A stretch of 64,000 nucleotides of DNA from Hirundichthys speculiger (Eukaryota; Chordata; Actinopteri; Beloniformes; Exocoetidae): positions 1 through 64,000 of the forward strand of contig JAGFBZ010000680.1 of NCBI GenBank assembly GCA_018398805.1, written 5' to 3'. Below are positions 35,422-45,929 of the stretch, in pieces (the first letter of the stretch is position 1; every line of letters begins with the position of its first letter). Under the pieces are notes generated by a model. That model made no database searches. It worked only from the letters and a program-made list of their open reading frames with translations, and was not told where the DNA came from. Position numbers and translations under genes: made by a program.

Positions 35422-35631
35422 GTGGATGCAGCAAAATGTGCCAAAATCACGGAAATGTTTTCAACCACAAGCTCGGGGGCGGGGGCCGCGGGGCCGTCGA
35501 GTGAACAGGTGGTTGTCGGAGAAGAAGCGGAGGAGGAGAGGGAGAAGGAGGAGGAGGAGGATGAGGAGGAGGAGAGAGATGAGACCCAGCAGCAGGGCGA
35601 GATTGAGGTCAGAATAGCTATTTGGAGGTGA
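35422..35631 (+). pseudogene. hAT transposase N-terminal remnant
   Basis: The frame starting MDAAKCAKITEMFSTTSS followed by an acidic EEEREKEEEEDEEEE stretch resembles the N-terminal region of hAT transposases that begin with a basic segment, then DAAKC-x-K-x-TDMF. Just upstream in another frame are basic residues (KKSTKAKGRSRKAQRTE). No zinc finger or catalytic core remains. Assignment is from recollection of the family and is tentative. Confidence 0.5.
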
Positions 35632-35632
35632 T

Positions 35633-35636
<4 letters not shown>

Positions 35637-35681
<45 letters not shown>
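35637..35681 (+). repeat. (TG)n microsatellite
   Basis: About 22 TG dinucleotides inside the hAT element. Confidence 0.97.
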
Positions 35682-35949
35682 TTTAGTCTTTGTTGTCAAA
35701 TAATGCTTTGAGTAGATTTGGTGTCCAATTTACAGTGTTAAGTGTGTTAAAATATTAGTGAAACATTGCTTTGCTGCTGAAATGAAATGAAATTAATTTT
35801 TGAAACTTCACTATGTGCACATAGTATACAACATGCAGCATGTGCTTCCCCATATCGTATAAATAACCGGCATTTTTGATCCCCGGCGTATGGTGGGCCG
35901 CCAGGGATCAAAAATGCCCGGGCCATTTTTTGGTCCCAGTCCAGCCCTG

Positions 35950-36246
35950 TTTAGGGGTTAGGGATAGGGTTATTGTTAGGGTTAGGATTAGGGGTTGGGG
36001 TTAGGGGTTATGTTAGGGGTTAGGGGTTGGGGTTAGGTTATGGTTAGGGGGTTAGGGGTTAGGGTTATGGTTAGGGTTAGGGGTTTAGGGGTTAGGGTTA
36101 TTGTTAGGGTTAGGGGTTAGGTGTTAGGGTTGAGGTTAGGGGTTAGGGTTAGGGGTTATTGTTAGGGTTAGGGGTTAGGGGTTAGGGTTAGGGGTTATTG
36201 TTAGGGTTAGGGGTTTAGGGGTTAGGTGTTAGGGTTAGGGTTAGGG
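35950..36246 (+). repeat. Telomere-like degenerate array, right part
   Basis: It continues the same TTAGGG/TTAGGGG/GTTATTG pattern after the hAT insertion and ends in single-copy DNA at about 36247. Confidence 0.92.
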
Positions 36247-37196
36247 ACTACCCAGCAGTAGTCCTGGGTCTACAGTTGCACAGCTGACGGGGCTGGAAAC
36301 CTTATCAGAAAGGAATGTTTGAAGGGGAGTTGGTTCCACAACAACAGAAGACTCCCCCTACTGGAGATCTGGAGCCATAACAGACCGTAGACTAACACAT
36401 GACCGTAGATCATGTGGCTGTAGGAGCTTCCTGAAACAGTCTGGTCCTCAGACAAGGATTTAAATCTGATCGATTGATTTCCTTTACCTGTGTTCAAACA
36501 AAGATGTTATTGATCTGTTCTGAAAGTTCTCAGCTGTAACAATAAATACTTTAAATAGCCACAGGAGCATCACGTCTGTGTCACAAAAATAAAAATAGTC
36601 TCCAACGATAATAACCAGAAGTTAATGGTTTCCCTCGTTATTCGCTCACATTCAACCCAAATCACATTTTACAGCGTAAACACCTTTTGCAGCGGTCGCT
36701 ACCAACGATCTGCAGCTGTTGATCCTCGTCAGTCTTTTCTTTCTCATCATCTGTTTGTTCTTGGTGCCGGTTGTAAATGAGGCTGGTATTCCTGACCACC
36801 GTGGTTCACTCCAAAGTCTAGATGCTTCTGCATAGATCCAAGGCCGTCTTCGTCTTTCATCCTTCGCTTTATTCGCGTTTGCGTGATTGATGAGTGCAGA
36901 TAAACCCAGCAGCACTTCCTGGTCCGACGGTTTCTGCAGGTGGAGACGGTCAGGTGATGGCTTTTGTGGTTTCAGTCCTGGAGTCTTGAGCTCTCCTTTC
37001 TGGTTCAGTCTTCAGTTAGTTTTACTTCTTCTATTTGCTTTTCTCCTCCTGCTGTGTGTTTAGTCGGTTTACTTCACTTCCTGTTTTATTTTGAAAGTGT
37101 CTGGCCTTCCTCTGCCGTCTCTTCCTCTCTTCCCTGATTATCACATCAGTGTCTGTGTGTTGTCTCTTCCTCCTTCCTCTGCTGCTCTGTCTAGTC
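36247..37196. other. Non-coding DNA, no feature recognised
   Basis: Mixed composition, no recognisable gene, RNA or repeat. Confidence 0.4.
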
Positions 37197-37198
37197 TA

Positions 37199-38591
37199 CA
37201 CTGTTAAAAAAAAATGTAATATAACAGAATTTTACTGTCTATTTTACAGATTTTTTTCCTGTATTTTTAAAATACCATTTAATTTACAAAAATGGATTTT
37301 GATTTTACATGTCAAATTTAAAATAACATTAAATCACTGTAACTGTGAAAACACATAGTTTCTGTTCTTTTACACCCCCCGCCCCATTAGAAATACATAT
37401 ATTTATTGTTAAAATACGTTCAGAAATATATCGTAATTTCACAAATATTTGAACTGTTATTTAAGGGAATAACGGTAAAATTCAACTTTAAAACTCTAAA
37501 AAAAAAAAGGGAAAAAAATCATTTAAAATTACTGAGGAATTAATAGTAAAAATTTGTCATTTTACTATAATTTCTTTGTAAATTGACTAATATTTTCATT
37601 GAAAATAACTACAATTAATTTCACTTTTAGATGGTAACATTTATCAACGTTATATTAATAAAGAGTTGGACTTGAACTTAGGGCTGCTGCCTCTGCTTAT
37701 GGAGCATCAGCTCTACCAAGTGAGCAGCAATTAAATGCTTTCAATAAAGCATTTCTCTGTTGGATATGCTGCTAGTGGTCTGGCAGGTCCTTTTGGGTCG
37801 TTTCCCAGCATCCTTTGCAGCCCTGGTTGATTAGGTGCTTATCTGTGTTTATTTGTTAGCTACTTGATTTATTGCTGCCATGTAAAGTCTGTTTCTGGTT
37901 TGACCCCCTGTTGATTCAGACCCCTTAAATTTAACATGTTTATTTGTGTCACCCTGAGTTAAGTCTGTCTGTGTTCGAATCAGTACCCGTGAGTTTGTTT
38001 AATAAAGTGTTAAACAAAACTTGTCCTGTGCAAAGACAGGAAGTCGATAAAATACTCCTTGAGCTAGTGCCATGGTTCTGTCAGGTGTTGCAGACCAGGA
38101 TCCACTACAATACAAAGGCTACAGTCCTTAAAATTGTAGCAATTTTAAACCCAATATCTGGTTTTTAAACAGTTTTTTGACATGTTTTGAAAGATGAATC
38201 ACATTATTTTTTGTGTCATATACTCTTATATTACATCAAACACAAATTATTATACAACTTCTTTACATAAAATAATGTAATTGAAACCAATTAATAACAG
38301 CACATTTCTGTAAATTTAAGCATTATTATTCGTAATACAGCATTTACTTACCATATTTCTGCATAATTTAATTGTTTTAAAATGTGATAATGTTTCTGAG
38401 TAAATGTTAAAAACAACCAGAAAATAAGGCAAAATTTTGTTGAAATTACAACTACTAACTGTATTTTAATTATGGGAAAAAAAACGGTATTTTTATGAAA
38501 AAATAATTTTCTGTTATTTCACGGTATTTTTCTGGTGCCCCAGGTGCTGGAAAATTACCGTTTTTTTTACGATTTTTTTTTTTTTACAGTG
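37199..38591. mobile_element. CACTG-ended DNA element (CACTA-like or other TA-flanked MITE)
   Basis: The left end CACTGTTAAAAAAAAATG and the right end TTTTTTTTTTACAGTG are inverted, with TA on both sides (37197-37198 and 38592-38593). The interior is AT-rich with repeated ATTTTACTG, AAATTACCG and CGGTATTTTT phrases near the ends. It has no transposase. A tRNA-like relic lies inside (37677-37745). The superfamily is uncertain. Confidence 0.65.
37677..37745 (-). ncRNA. tRNA-derived relic
   Basis: On the minus strand GCTCACTTGGTAGAGC matches the tRNA D-arm/A-box pattern, and AGTTCAAGTCC about 30 bases on resembles the B box. The rest does not fold convincingly as a functional tRNA, so this is more likely the head of an old SINE or a decayed tRNA gene. 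Confidence 0.35.
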
Positions 38592-38593
38592 TA

Positions 38594-39966
38594 GTTCTGT
38601 AACTCCTCACTGTTCCTGTTCATTTTGGCTTCTTGCTTTTCGGGATATCCTGCATTTTTCTTCTTTCTTTGGGGCCCAGCTCCATTGCTTTTTTTCTTCA
38701 TTTTGTTTTTTTTAATTCTTTTCTTTAACAAGACCATGAAAAACCACATCCTGCACACATTACAAAGATGAGGCGGAGGAGGAGGAGGACGCTGCCAAAC
38801 CGGCCGGTCCCTGATGGAGGAGGATGTGAGGGGATAAATGACAATAACGCCGATCCAACGATGATCTGAGATGATCTCTGCAGCGTCGCTCTGTTCCAGC
38901 TTCTGTTCAGAGCTGAAACACAAAAACAGGTACTGAACAAACAATCCTTCATGGGTTCATCCCAACGTTAACCTTCAGAGCTGTAACGCCACGTTACTAC
39001 CGCAGCAGCGAGAACCTTTGCTCCTCCACACCTCAACGCTGCGTGAGCCGCCAGGTGCTCCAACACGCCGCAAGTCACGCCGCTGCAGGTTCGTCCAGTC
39101 AAAACACAATTAAGGGTTTGGGTTTCAGCAGCTCTGGGGGCGTCCCGGCCTGAGGAAATGGAGAACTGTCGGGTCCACTAAACAGAGACGTTTGTTCACT
39201 TCTGCTTTTCTTTTTTTCGTGCCATCTGACCTCCACTGGCGTGACGGCCACGAGGGAAGCTGAACGCTCGGAAAGCGAGGAGTCGGGCTGGAGGCCGCGG
39301 CTGTTTCATGAAAGGTTGCTTCATGTGTTTTGTTCTGTTTTCAGGAGCATCGGCGGCTAAAACGAGCGTGCTCTCGTCACTCAGCGCTCTCAAGTACACG
39401 CTAAAAAATGAACAAGGCGAAGAAATGAAAGAAAGCGAGCGTGACACCATGCTACAGATGTGGTGAAAGCAAAACCAAACAGGCAGGACTGAAACAGTAA
39501 TCACACGCAGTTCTGGACCAGTTCTGGTACCGGGACCCAGATGGCCGGAGAGACCTGCCAGGACGGTGGACGGTTAAAACTTCAGACCAATGAGGGGGAG
39601 AACGTTAGAACGTTAAAATCAGTACAGAAAAGAACTGATGAGATGTGGATGAGATGAGATGTAAAGAGCTGCGTTGTAAGCTGATAAACGCGTGAATCTT
39701 CTTCTCCAGATCTCTGTGAGACAGGAAGAGATTAACTGGAAGAGAGCTGAAAACCCTTCAAAAGTTTCTTTGAGGAACATTAGACGTTCTGTCCATCCTC
39801 AGAGTCGGCCTCTCATAGATGCTGTTTTCATGCCAGATCATGATTAGAAACTTCAGAAGTAAAGCGACAGCACTGTGGGAGGGCTGGTGGAGCTTTTCTT
39901 TAAGTTGTTGGATCTTAGTAGAAGATAACCTGAAGAAGTTGAGAGCCAGAAGATGTGCTCATTAGT
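38594..39966. other. Non-coding DNA, no feature recognised
   Basis: Mixed-composition sequence with no gene or element that I can support. Frames present lack domains. Confidence 0.4.
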
Positions 39967-40255
39967 AGGCAGCGGGATAGCTACTTACCAGAGTTACCAG
40001 AGGTGATCTTAGCTTGGCTACTGCTGCTGGGTTGAGATCCATCAGTCCGAAGCGCGTCAAAAACACGACACTCGTTGTCGCATGTTGTGTGCGCAAATGT
40101 TTCTGCATGTTAGTCGTGTTCCCTCCCGACGCTGTTATCTCCACTTTACAATGACTGCTAGTTGCCTTGTTGCCATCTTTCTTTGGTGAAGTGAAGCCAA
40201 ACTTTGGAGCGTTTGAACCTGGTGGGCGCCATTGTTGTTTACTACTGCAATGCAC
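39962..40255 (-). pseudogene. BED zinc-finger fragment of a hAT transposase
   Basis: The minus-strand frame reads KFGFTSPKKDGNKATSSHCK, then ITASGGNTTNMQKHLRTQHA. The spacing of aromatic residues and the terminal H-x4-H fits a BED finger, the DNA-binding N-terminus of many hAT transposases (ZBED-like). The expected first Cys pair is partly lost (SSHCKVE). The transposase core is absent. The same fragment recurs at 48.9-49.2 kb. Confidence 0.65.
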
Positions 40256-40439
40256 GTGCTAAACCGACGTAACTTAATCACGTAAGTGCTTTCTGGAATT
40301 GGCTGTGGGTAACTTGCGTAAATTACGTGAGATTCGTGCTGGTTGGAATCGATAAGAGATAAACTGCCAAACGATTCCATGGAACTGAAACACACGGAAC
40401 TGGTTCTCTACAGGAACCGGTTCTCGATTCCCAACCCTA
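39967..40439 (-). mobile_element. BED-finger hAT element, truncated copy
   Basis: It matches 48752-49217 in the same orientation, from GGCAGCGGGATAGCTACTTA to the terminus TTCTCGATTCCCAACCCTA. The other terminus is missing here. It carries the minus-strand BED-finger frame annotated separately and ends 58 bp from the start of an unrelated hAT at 40498. Confidence 0.85.
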
Positions 40440-40497
40440 GGACTCATCAGGGGACGCTGAATCTCTAAACTTAAGCTGTTCGTGCAGCTGTACTCAC

Positions 40498-41051
40498 TAG
40501 GGATGCGCGCGATTAGTCGTCTAAACGATTAAACGTCCGCCCACTTACTAGTCGGCACCAGAAATATTAGTCGTTTAAACCAATTTGTGTTTTTATTCAT
40601 GTACAAGGCTGCTTAACTGTCATACAGCCGCCCGCCACTAGTCGGGGCTACAGAGCCGTCAGACAGCAGCCTCCTCTCCGCAGCAATGCTCGAGTAGACT
40701 GGAGTTTTAAAACGGCACGGTGGGAAGACAGTTTTGCAAAACCAGCGCGGTTTGGCGGTACTTTAATCTAGAAAATGAAAACAAGGTAGTATGTAGACTG
40801 TGTCAGAGACAACTGGCATACAATCACTCGACTGGAGCAATGTGCAACCACATTCGACTCAAGCATTTGGATGTTAATCTGCACGAGACGACGGCTGCTG
40901 ATGCTAGCGGTGCTAGCCACACTCAGGCCGAATTTGACATTGTTTACCCGGAGACGGTGTTCTCCCGTCCTTTTTTTTAGAGTAGTTCAACTAGTCTTAA
41001 TTAGAATTTTCGTTTAGTCGACAGGGAAATTAGTCACCAGGAACATCCCTA
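40498..41051 (+). mobile_element. Small hAT element carrying a BED finger, perfect 8-bp duplication
   Basis: It starts TAGGGATGCGCGCGATTAGT and ends GGAACATCCCTA. Identical 8-mers GTACTCAC flank it at 40490-40497 and 41052-41059. It is 554 bp long and retains only an N-terminal BED-finger frame. The end motif TAGTCG/CGACTA recurs near both ends. Confidence 0.95.
40720..40980 (+). pseudogene. BED zinc-finger ORF inside small hAT
   Basis: An 86-codon open frame without an ATG. SAVWRYFNLENENKVVCRLC followed by HSTGAMCNHIRLKHL contains the complete BED finger: W-x2-F, C-x2-C and H-x4-H (NHIRLKH). It ends in a TAG inside the T run before the right terminus. BED fingers bind DNA at transposon ends. 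Here only the DNA-binding part remains, so if translated it could act only as a binding or repressor peptide; expression is not shown. Confidence 0.7.
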
Positions 41052-41059
41052 GTACTCAC

Positions 41060-41943
41060 ACAGCTGGATTATCTCTCCTCCCTCATCTCCTGAAAACAAA
41101 CCTGGACCGTCTAGTACCTGAAACCGCCAGAGGGACAGGCGTTTGACGCTTGCTCCTTCCACATGTGAGGAGTTCACTGTCTGAAACATCAGATCCTGCA
41201 TCCAACTTTTAAAATAAACTCCTGAGGCTCATCATTCAGTGTCTTGAATACACAGATACCAAACACCTGTAATTGTAAAAGCCACAGGCCTCAGTTTGCT
41301 CCTGCTCTTCGACTAATAACCATAATCTGCTGAGCTCAGTGTCAGCGGTCCCTCTGGAGGTTCGGCTCATCTGCAGGTCCAGCTGGCAGAGCCGAGCGAT
41401 ACTTCCAGAACTGTAGCTGACCCCAGAGCTGCGGGACGGAGGCTCTGGACCAGCTCAGAGCCGTCCGGGACCAGGTCTGCATGTGGCGCTCGGCTCACTC
41501 GCAAATAACGATTCGCAAATGTGTAACAGAGGAGCTGCCAGTTCTAATCAGCTGTTCATCAGCTGTTTATCCAGCTTCCCACCGCCTCAGATCCATCAGA
41601 TCCATCTGATTACAGGCAACGAGCAGAAGCAGCTAAACATTTACATCCGTCGTACACAAACAGTTAGCGAGACCCAAACAGCTGCAGCTGCTCCAGATGG
41701 AGGGCACGTCCCGGCTCCCGGGACCGGTGAGGACACCGAAACTGGGCAAGGGGATGCAAAGCCGATCAAGGGCCAGGCGAAAACGCTGTGGAAGGAGCCC
41801 TAACCCTAACCAGGCTGGTGACCACAGAGGTCAGAGACCAGCTGGACCGGCTGAGCCACGGTGACATCACCCCCGCAAAGCCTGCTGGGGATTTGAGTCC
41901 TTTTGACAGTTTACCAGGCGCCACGCTTTCCGGTGTTCGGCTT
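41060..41943. other. Non-coding DNA, no feature recognised
   Basis: No gene recognised. A short CCCTAACCCTAACC at about 41798 is telomere-like but only two repeats long. Confidence 0.4.
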
Positions 41944-42150
41944 TTGTGGGCAGCTGTGGCTCAGAGAGTGGTAGAGTTGCTGGTTCGATTCCCATGCTCC
42001 CTTGTCTACATGTTGAAGTACCCCTACCCCCGAACCCCAAATTGCTCCTGGCACCTTGCATGGTAGCCTCGGCCATCAGTGTGTGAATGTGTGCGTGAAT
42101 GTGACACTTTGAGATGGTCAGTAGACTAGAAAAGCGCCATTTACCATTTC
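41944..42150 (+). mobile_element. tRNA-derived SINE
   Basis: The head GTGGGCAGCTGTGGCTCAGA then GAGTGGTAGAG matches a tRNA A box, and GGTTCGATTCCC at about 41982 a B box. The body (CCAAATTGCTCC, CCTCGGCCATCAGTGTGTGA, GTAGACTAGAAAAGCGC) is the sequence I know from fish tRNA SINEs. SINEs are copied by LINE machinery and are transcribed by RNA polymerase III. Confidence 0.85.
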
Positions 42151-42820
42151 TTTGTGTCATATCACATGGCGTGGCCCAGTGTTCTGCTCATATTTCACGT
42201 CTCCTGACCTGAGACATGACCAGTGAACCCTGCAGAGACGTCCAGAGATGGGACACGTTGGTGGCAGCGTTGCGACTATTGGATCACTGTGAATGCACAG
42301 CTGGAGCATGAAGAGGACACCTGGAGAGCATCTTTATCTCTGAGGGAAGATGGCTTCTGGCTCCCTCCAGAGCTGTCGGTTGGGTCAATGTGCAGCTGTG
42401 TATGAGTGGGATGTGTTTGCACCGCTAACAACGTCAGATATGGACGGGTTCCCACCATCCAGTCTGGATCTTTCTGTCAAAGTCTTTGTTGATAAACTCC
42501 AACCACCATATCGGTTAATTTTGTCCTACAGAAACCTGGTGATCAAAGTGATTCATGACTCCGTTCTCTGCTGTTCTTTGACAGTTATCATTAAAGGTAA
42601 CATCTCTCTGACCTGACTCTCACCTGAACTGGTGCATAGCTTAAAACCAAAAGCTGCACGTCGTTGTGTAGAAAAAGAGGAAGGTTTGATCCCGATGCTT
42701 CGCGGTTGTTTTCTTCTCTACGGTTCGCTCCAGCTCAGCTCAGTAATACTTAATTAACTCCAGAAGGGAAACTCCACGTTACAGTAACTGTCACTGTTAA
42801 AGTCTCTTCAAAGGTTCGTG
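42151..42820. other. Non-coding DNA, no feature recognised
   Basis: No gene, RNA or clear repeat was supported here. Confidence 0.4.
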
Positions 42821-43152
42821 GTAGGAGGTTATTGCTGTGGGCAGGAAGGATCTCCCGTGTGATCTTCTGCGTCGCAGCAGAGAGGATGTTCAGGGTTGTC
42901 CCATGTGTTCTTCATCTGACGAAGCGTCTTTGCTCCATCAGCTCCAGATCAGAACCAGAACTCTTTACCAGCTTTAAGGCTCTGATGCTGCTCCTCCAAC
43001 ACAACAGACGTTTGCTCTACGTCTCCAGTCCAGTCTGTTGTCCAGATGAACACAGAGGTATTTATACTCCTCCACTTCTTCTCCCAGGATGGAAATGCTG
43101 TTTGACTTGTTCCTGGTCCTCGTAAAACCCAGATTCAGACGTGGCACGGTTG
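42821..43152 (-). pseudogene. Non-LTR retrotransposon ORF2 C-terminal fragment
   Basis: The minus-strand frame at 42974-43174 includes ISILGEEVEEYKYLCVHLDN and RLDWRRR, which matches the conserved EYxYLGxxLDxxLxW region after the reverse-transcriptase core of fish LINEs (Rex/CR1/L2 class). Downstream on the minus strand, sequence around 42850-42950 continues the C-terminus out of frame. It is cut at 43153 by the element that follows. Confidence 0.75.
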
Positions 43153-43154
43153 TA

Positions 43155-43991
43155 TGGAGCCCCGTTTGGGTCATAATTTCAATGAATAAATGAGTCTATT
43201 ATTATGAAATACAGGCGTTTATTATTATGAAATGTTTATTATTATAAAATATTCCCCATTGTTATAAAATATATGTGTATTATTATGAAATATTTCCCAT
43301 TATTATGAACATAATTTTTTATTATTATGAAATATATTTTATTATTATTTATTCTTAGTTTAATGCATAATAGTTTATTTCAGAATGGCTTTTTTATCTA
43401 AAAAATAATTTTTACATAATGGCTTCGTTTTTCATAAGAATGAGCTTTTCCATAATAATGACATTTTGCCACTGGGCGGGACCAGTGGTTGACCTGCACG
43501 CTCATTGGCTGATCCTTCTCCATTCTATGCTCTGACATTGACTAGTTTTGGCCGTGAGGTCCCGTTAGCAGCGGGCCGTGGCGTCATCAAGGTGCGTTCC
43601 TAGTCCGATTGTAGCTATGGCAGCTTGGACTGAGCTACGGGAAACCTTGACGTTTCTTAGTCGATGTCAACTTTTAACCGTAAACTGAGGTGCATTCTGC
43701 CACCTACTGGCCTGGAGTATAGACATTGCACCTCTCGCCCACAATCGATATTTACTGTTCTGTTGCTTATGCCTGAATGAAAGAGCAGCCAATCACATAA
43801 ATGGCTCCGCCCTCTCTGCTGTGATTGACACACAAATAAAAAAAAACAAAGCCATTATTATGTAAAAGCTCATTCTTATGAAAAACGAAACCATTATCAT
43901 AATAATGGGAAATATTTCATGATAATAAACGCCTGTATTTCATAAAAATAGACTCATTTATTCATTGAATTATGACCCAAACGGGGCTCCA
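43155..43991. mobile_element. TA-flanked MITE with about 70-bp inverted ends
   Basis: It starts TGGAGCCCCGTTTGGGTCAT and ends ATGACCCAAACGGGGCTCCA, exact inverse. The pairing extends about 70 bp with one indel and one mismatch. TA flanks both ends (43153-43154, 43992-43993), as in mariner-type MITEs. The interior has repeated TATTATTATGAAATA phrases. It is inserted right at the edge of a LINE fragment and has no coding capacity. Confidence 0.9.
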
Positions 43992-43993
43992 TA

Positions 43994-44475
43994 GAGAAGC
44001 ACTCGTGTAAGTAACTGCAGAAAAGACCAACTCCGTTTATTCCCTCCACAAGCTGCAGCTCAGAGGACGACGCACAAATCCAGATGAACCTCTTTTTTTT
44101 TTTTTATGTCTCAATAAAATTGTTCATGTGCTCTTTGTGTGTGTGTGCTCCACCTCCAAGGGAGAGAACTTCTCTGGAACCACAATTAAAGACAATGAAG
44201 CTTTTTAATCACACTGGAGGCTGTTTGGGGTTTTGATGCTCATTTCCACCTACGCTGTATAAAATATTTGCTTTATTTCTCTCTCTAAAAATAAGGTTTT
44301 ATATCTAACCAGTTTAATATATTTGGCTTTGAACGTAAAACTTTATTGCTCTCAAGCAAAGCTAGTTGTTTTTCCTCAAAAGCCCACCTTGTGGCAGCCG
44401 ACTGATCTGATCAGCATGAAAGGGAGGCGTCACGTCGCCATGGTGACTGTCACTCAAAGTCTGTTGGGAAAAAGG
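43994..44475. other. Non-coding DNA, no feature recognised
   Basis: Contains a T run at about 44093-44104. No gene recognised. Confidence 0.4.
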
Positions 44476-44490
44476 ACGATGTGGTCACTT

Positions 44491-45139
44491 ATTTATTTAT
44501 ATTTTTAAACATGTCTTTATTGAATTTTCAACTTTAAAGAAAAAATGTTTAACAGTCAAGTAGACAGTCAACAATAATCTAAAAGAAAACTTAAATCTTG
44601 TGTCCATTCTTGTCTCTTACTCTGTTATCCTTGTTGTTATTAACCAAAATTTTGTAAACTTGAGCAACCCGCCCCTTGCTGCAAGCAGTCCTGTATGGAG
44701 AGAGATTCCAGCATGGACAATGAAGGTTGCTGAGAAGAATTATTTTGGTGAGACAAATTAAAGCTTCTGATCTGCAAGTACTTAAAAAAGTGTTTGTTAG
44801 GGATGTTGAATTTAGTTTTCAGGTCGTCAAACGATAACAAGATATTGTCTCTGTATAAGTCTAAAAGCTTAGTTATACCCTTATTTAACCAATTTTCAAA
44901 TCCCAAGTCATTCTTGGCTGCCCCAAATCGGTGAAAAACAAGACAATACTGGTAAATCCTCTAAATATTTGAGTACTTCACACCAGACTTTAATAGTATT
45001 TTTCACAAAGGGATTGGTAGTTCTTTTCAACAAAATTTTTAAGGGGGCAGAATACAAAAAGCTATGTAGTGTCAATTCCTCTGAGGACAGAAGTTCAATT
45101 TGTAACCAAGTCTATTCCTTCAGAGAACCAGAACATGGC
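44491..45139 (-). mobile_element. 5'-truncated L1/Tx1-like LINE with 15-bp target duplication
   Basis: The 15-mer ACGATGTGGTCACTT occurs at 44476-44490 and again at 45140-45154. Between them lies a minus-strand LINE 3' end whose tail at the left boundary is A-rich on the minus strand. A long duplication, 5' truncation and A-rich tail are the signature of target-primed reverse transcription. Confidence 0.9.
44640..44906 (-). pseudogene. LINE ORF2 C-terminal remnant
   Basis: The minus-strand frame has GFENWLNKGITKLLDLYRDN, then DDLKTKFNIPNKHFFKYLQI and RSF. This matches the region after the reverse transcriptase of L1/Tx1-type ORF2 (ITKLxDLY, FxxLKxKFxIPxxxFFKYLQ). Related sequence continues upstream to about 45120 in interrupted form. 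It is dead. Confidence 0.8.
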
Positions 45140-45154
45140 ACGATGTGGTCACTT

Positions 45155-45921
45155 CTGCTGAAACAGGAACCCAGACGAGACAGCAGGATCTCTGCTGAAC
45201 AACTGTGTCTCTCTCTCTACACCCACTGAACTGTTACGGGCAGGTGAAGACATGCAAGCTGTCGCCCGTGACGACCTGAGCCTCACGGAGCCAGACGACT
45301 TCACGTCGGATTGGAAACTGAGAGCTTCAGGTTGCAGAGCGTCATGCGCCGGCGCTGTTTTTGCTGCACGCTGTTATTGAATCAGCTGAGACGTGACCCC
45401 GCCCCCCTGGCTGATGCAGTCGTCAGATTTGGCTGAGGAGCATCACTGGCTTGTTTTCTATTCTGGGTCTGATGTGAGTTTCTGCTGAGGTCAGCAGTCT
45501 CACGGAGGTGCAACAACGCTGAGGAGATGGATGCTTCTGCCACCTGTAATCAAACAAACCTGATGGGCTCACTGGACAGGGACCGTCATCCGGTAGTTTT
45601 TGAAAGAAGTTCTTCCGTGTTCTTTTATCTGGTGCCATTGACGAGATTAGAAACAAAGGTCAATTAAAGAGTTTAATACAATCATGAAATACAAAGATTC
45701 AATATGCCATGCAGAATATTTTAACCGCCAATGGTGCACTTCCTTGACACCACAAAGAGATGGCAGGGAAATGCACCCCGATGTCAAATTGTCCCCAGTT
45801 CTTAAAAGATCCAGCGGAGGCGGATCCTTGATTCTTCAGAGTTTATTGCTCTTTGTCTTCGAGTCCAGATGGTAAACAGCTCTGAATCGCAGGTCCAGGC
45901 ACACCTGTGGTTGTTTTTTTT
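45155..45921. other. Non-coding DNA, no feature recognised
   Basis: No gene, RNA or element supported between the L1 fragment and the hAT at 45930. Confidence 0.4.
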
Positions 45922-45929
45922 GTCTAGGA

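Larger units (their letters stand above)
34851..35949 (+). mobile_element. hAT element inserted in telomere-like array
   Basis: The left terminus is CAGGCATGGACTGGCC. The right terminus CAGTCCAGCCCTG is its imperfect inverse. Identical 8-mers TTTAGGGG at 34843-34850 and 35950-35957 are the target duplication. Inside are a G run, a TG microsatellite and a short remnant of a hAT transposase N-terminus (35422-35631). At 1099 bp it is non-autonomous. Confidence 0.93.

Noticed and set aside
34836..35699. 287-codon minus-strand frame with poly-P and poly-S
   Set aside because: Built from a G run, TG repeat and GGA-rich sequence inside the hAT element; no domain.
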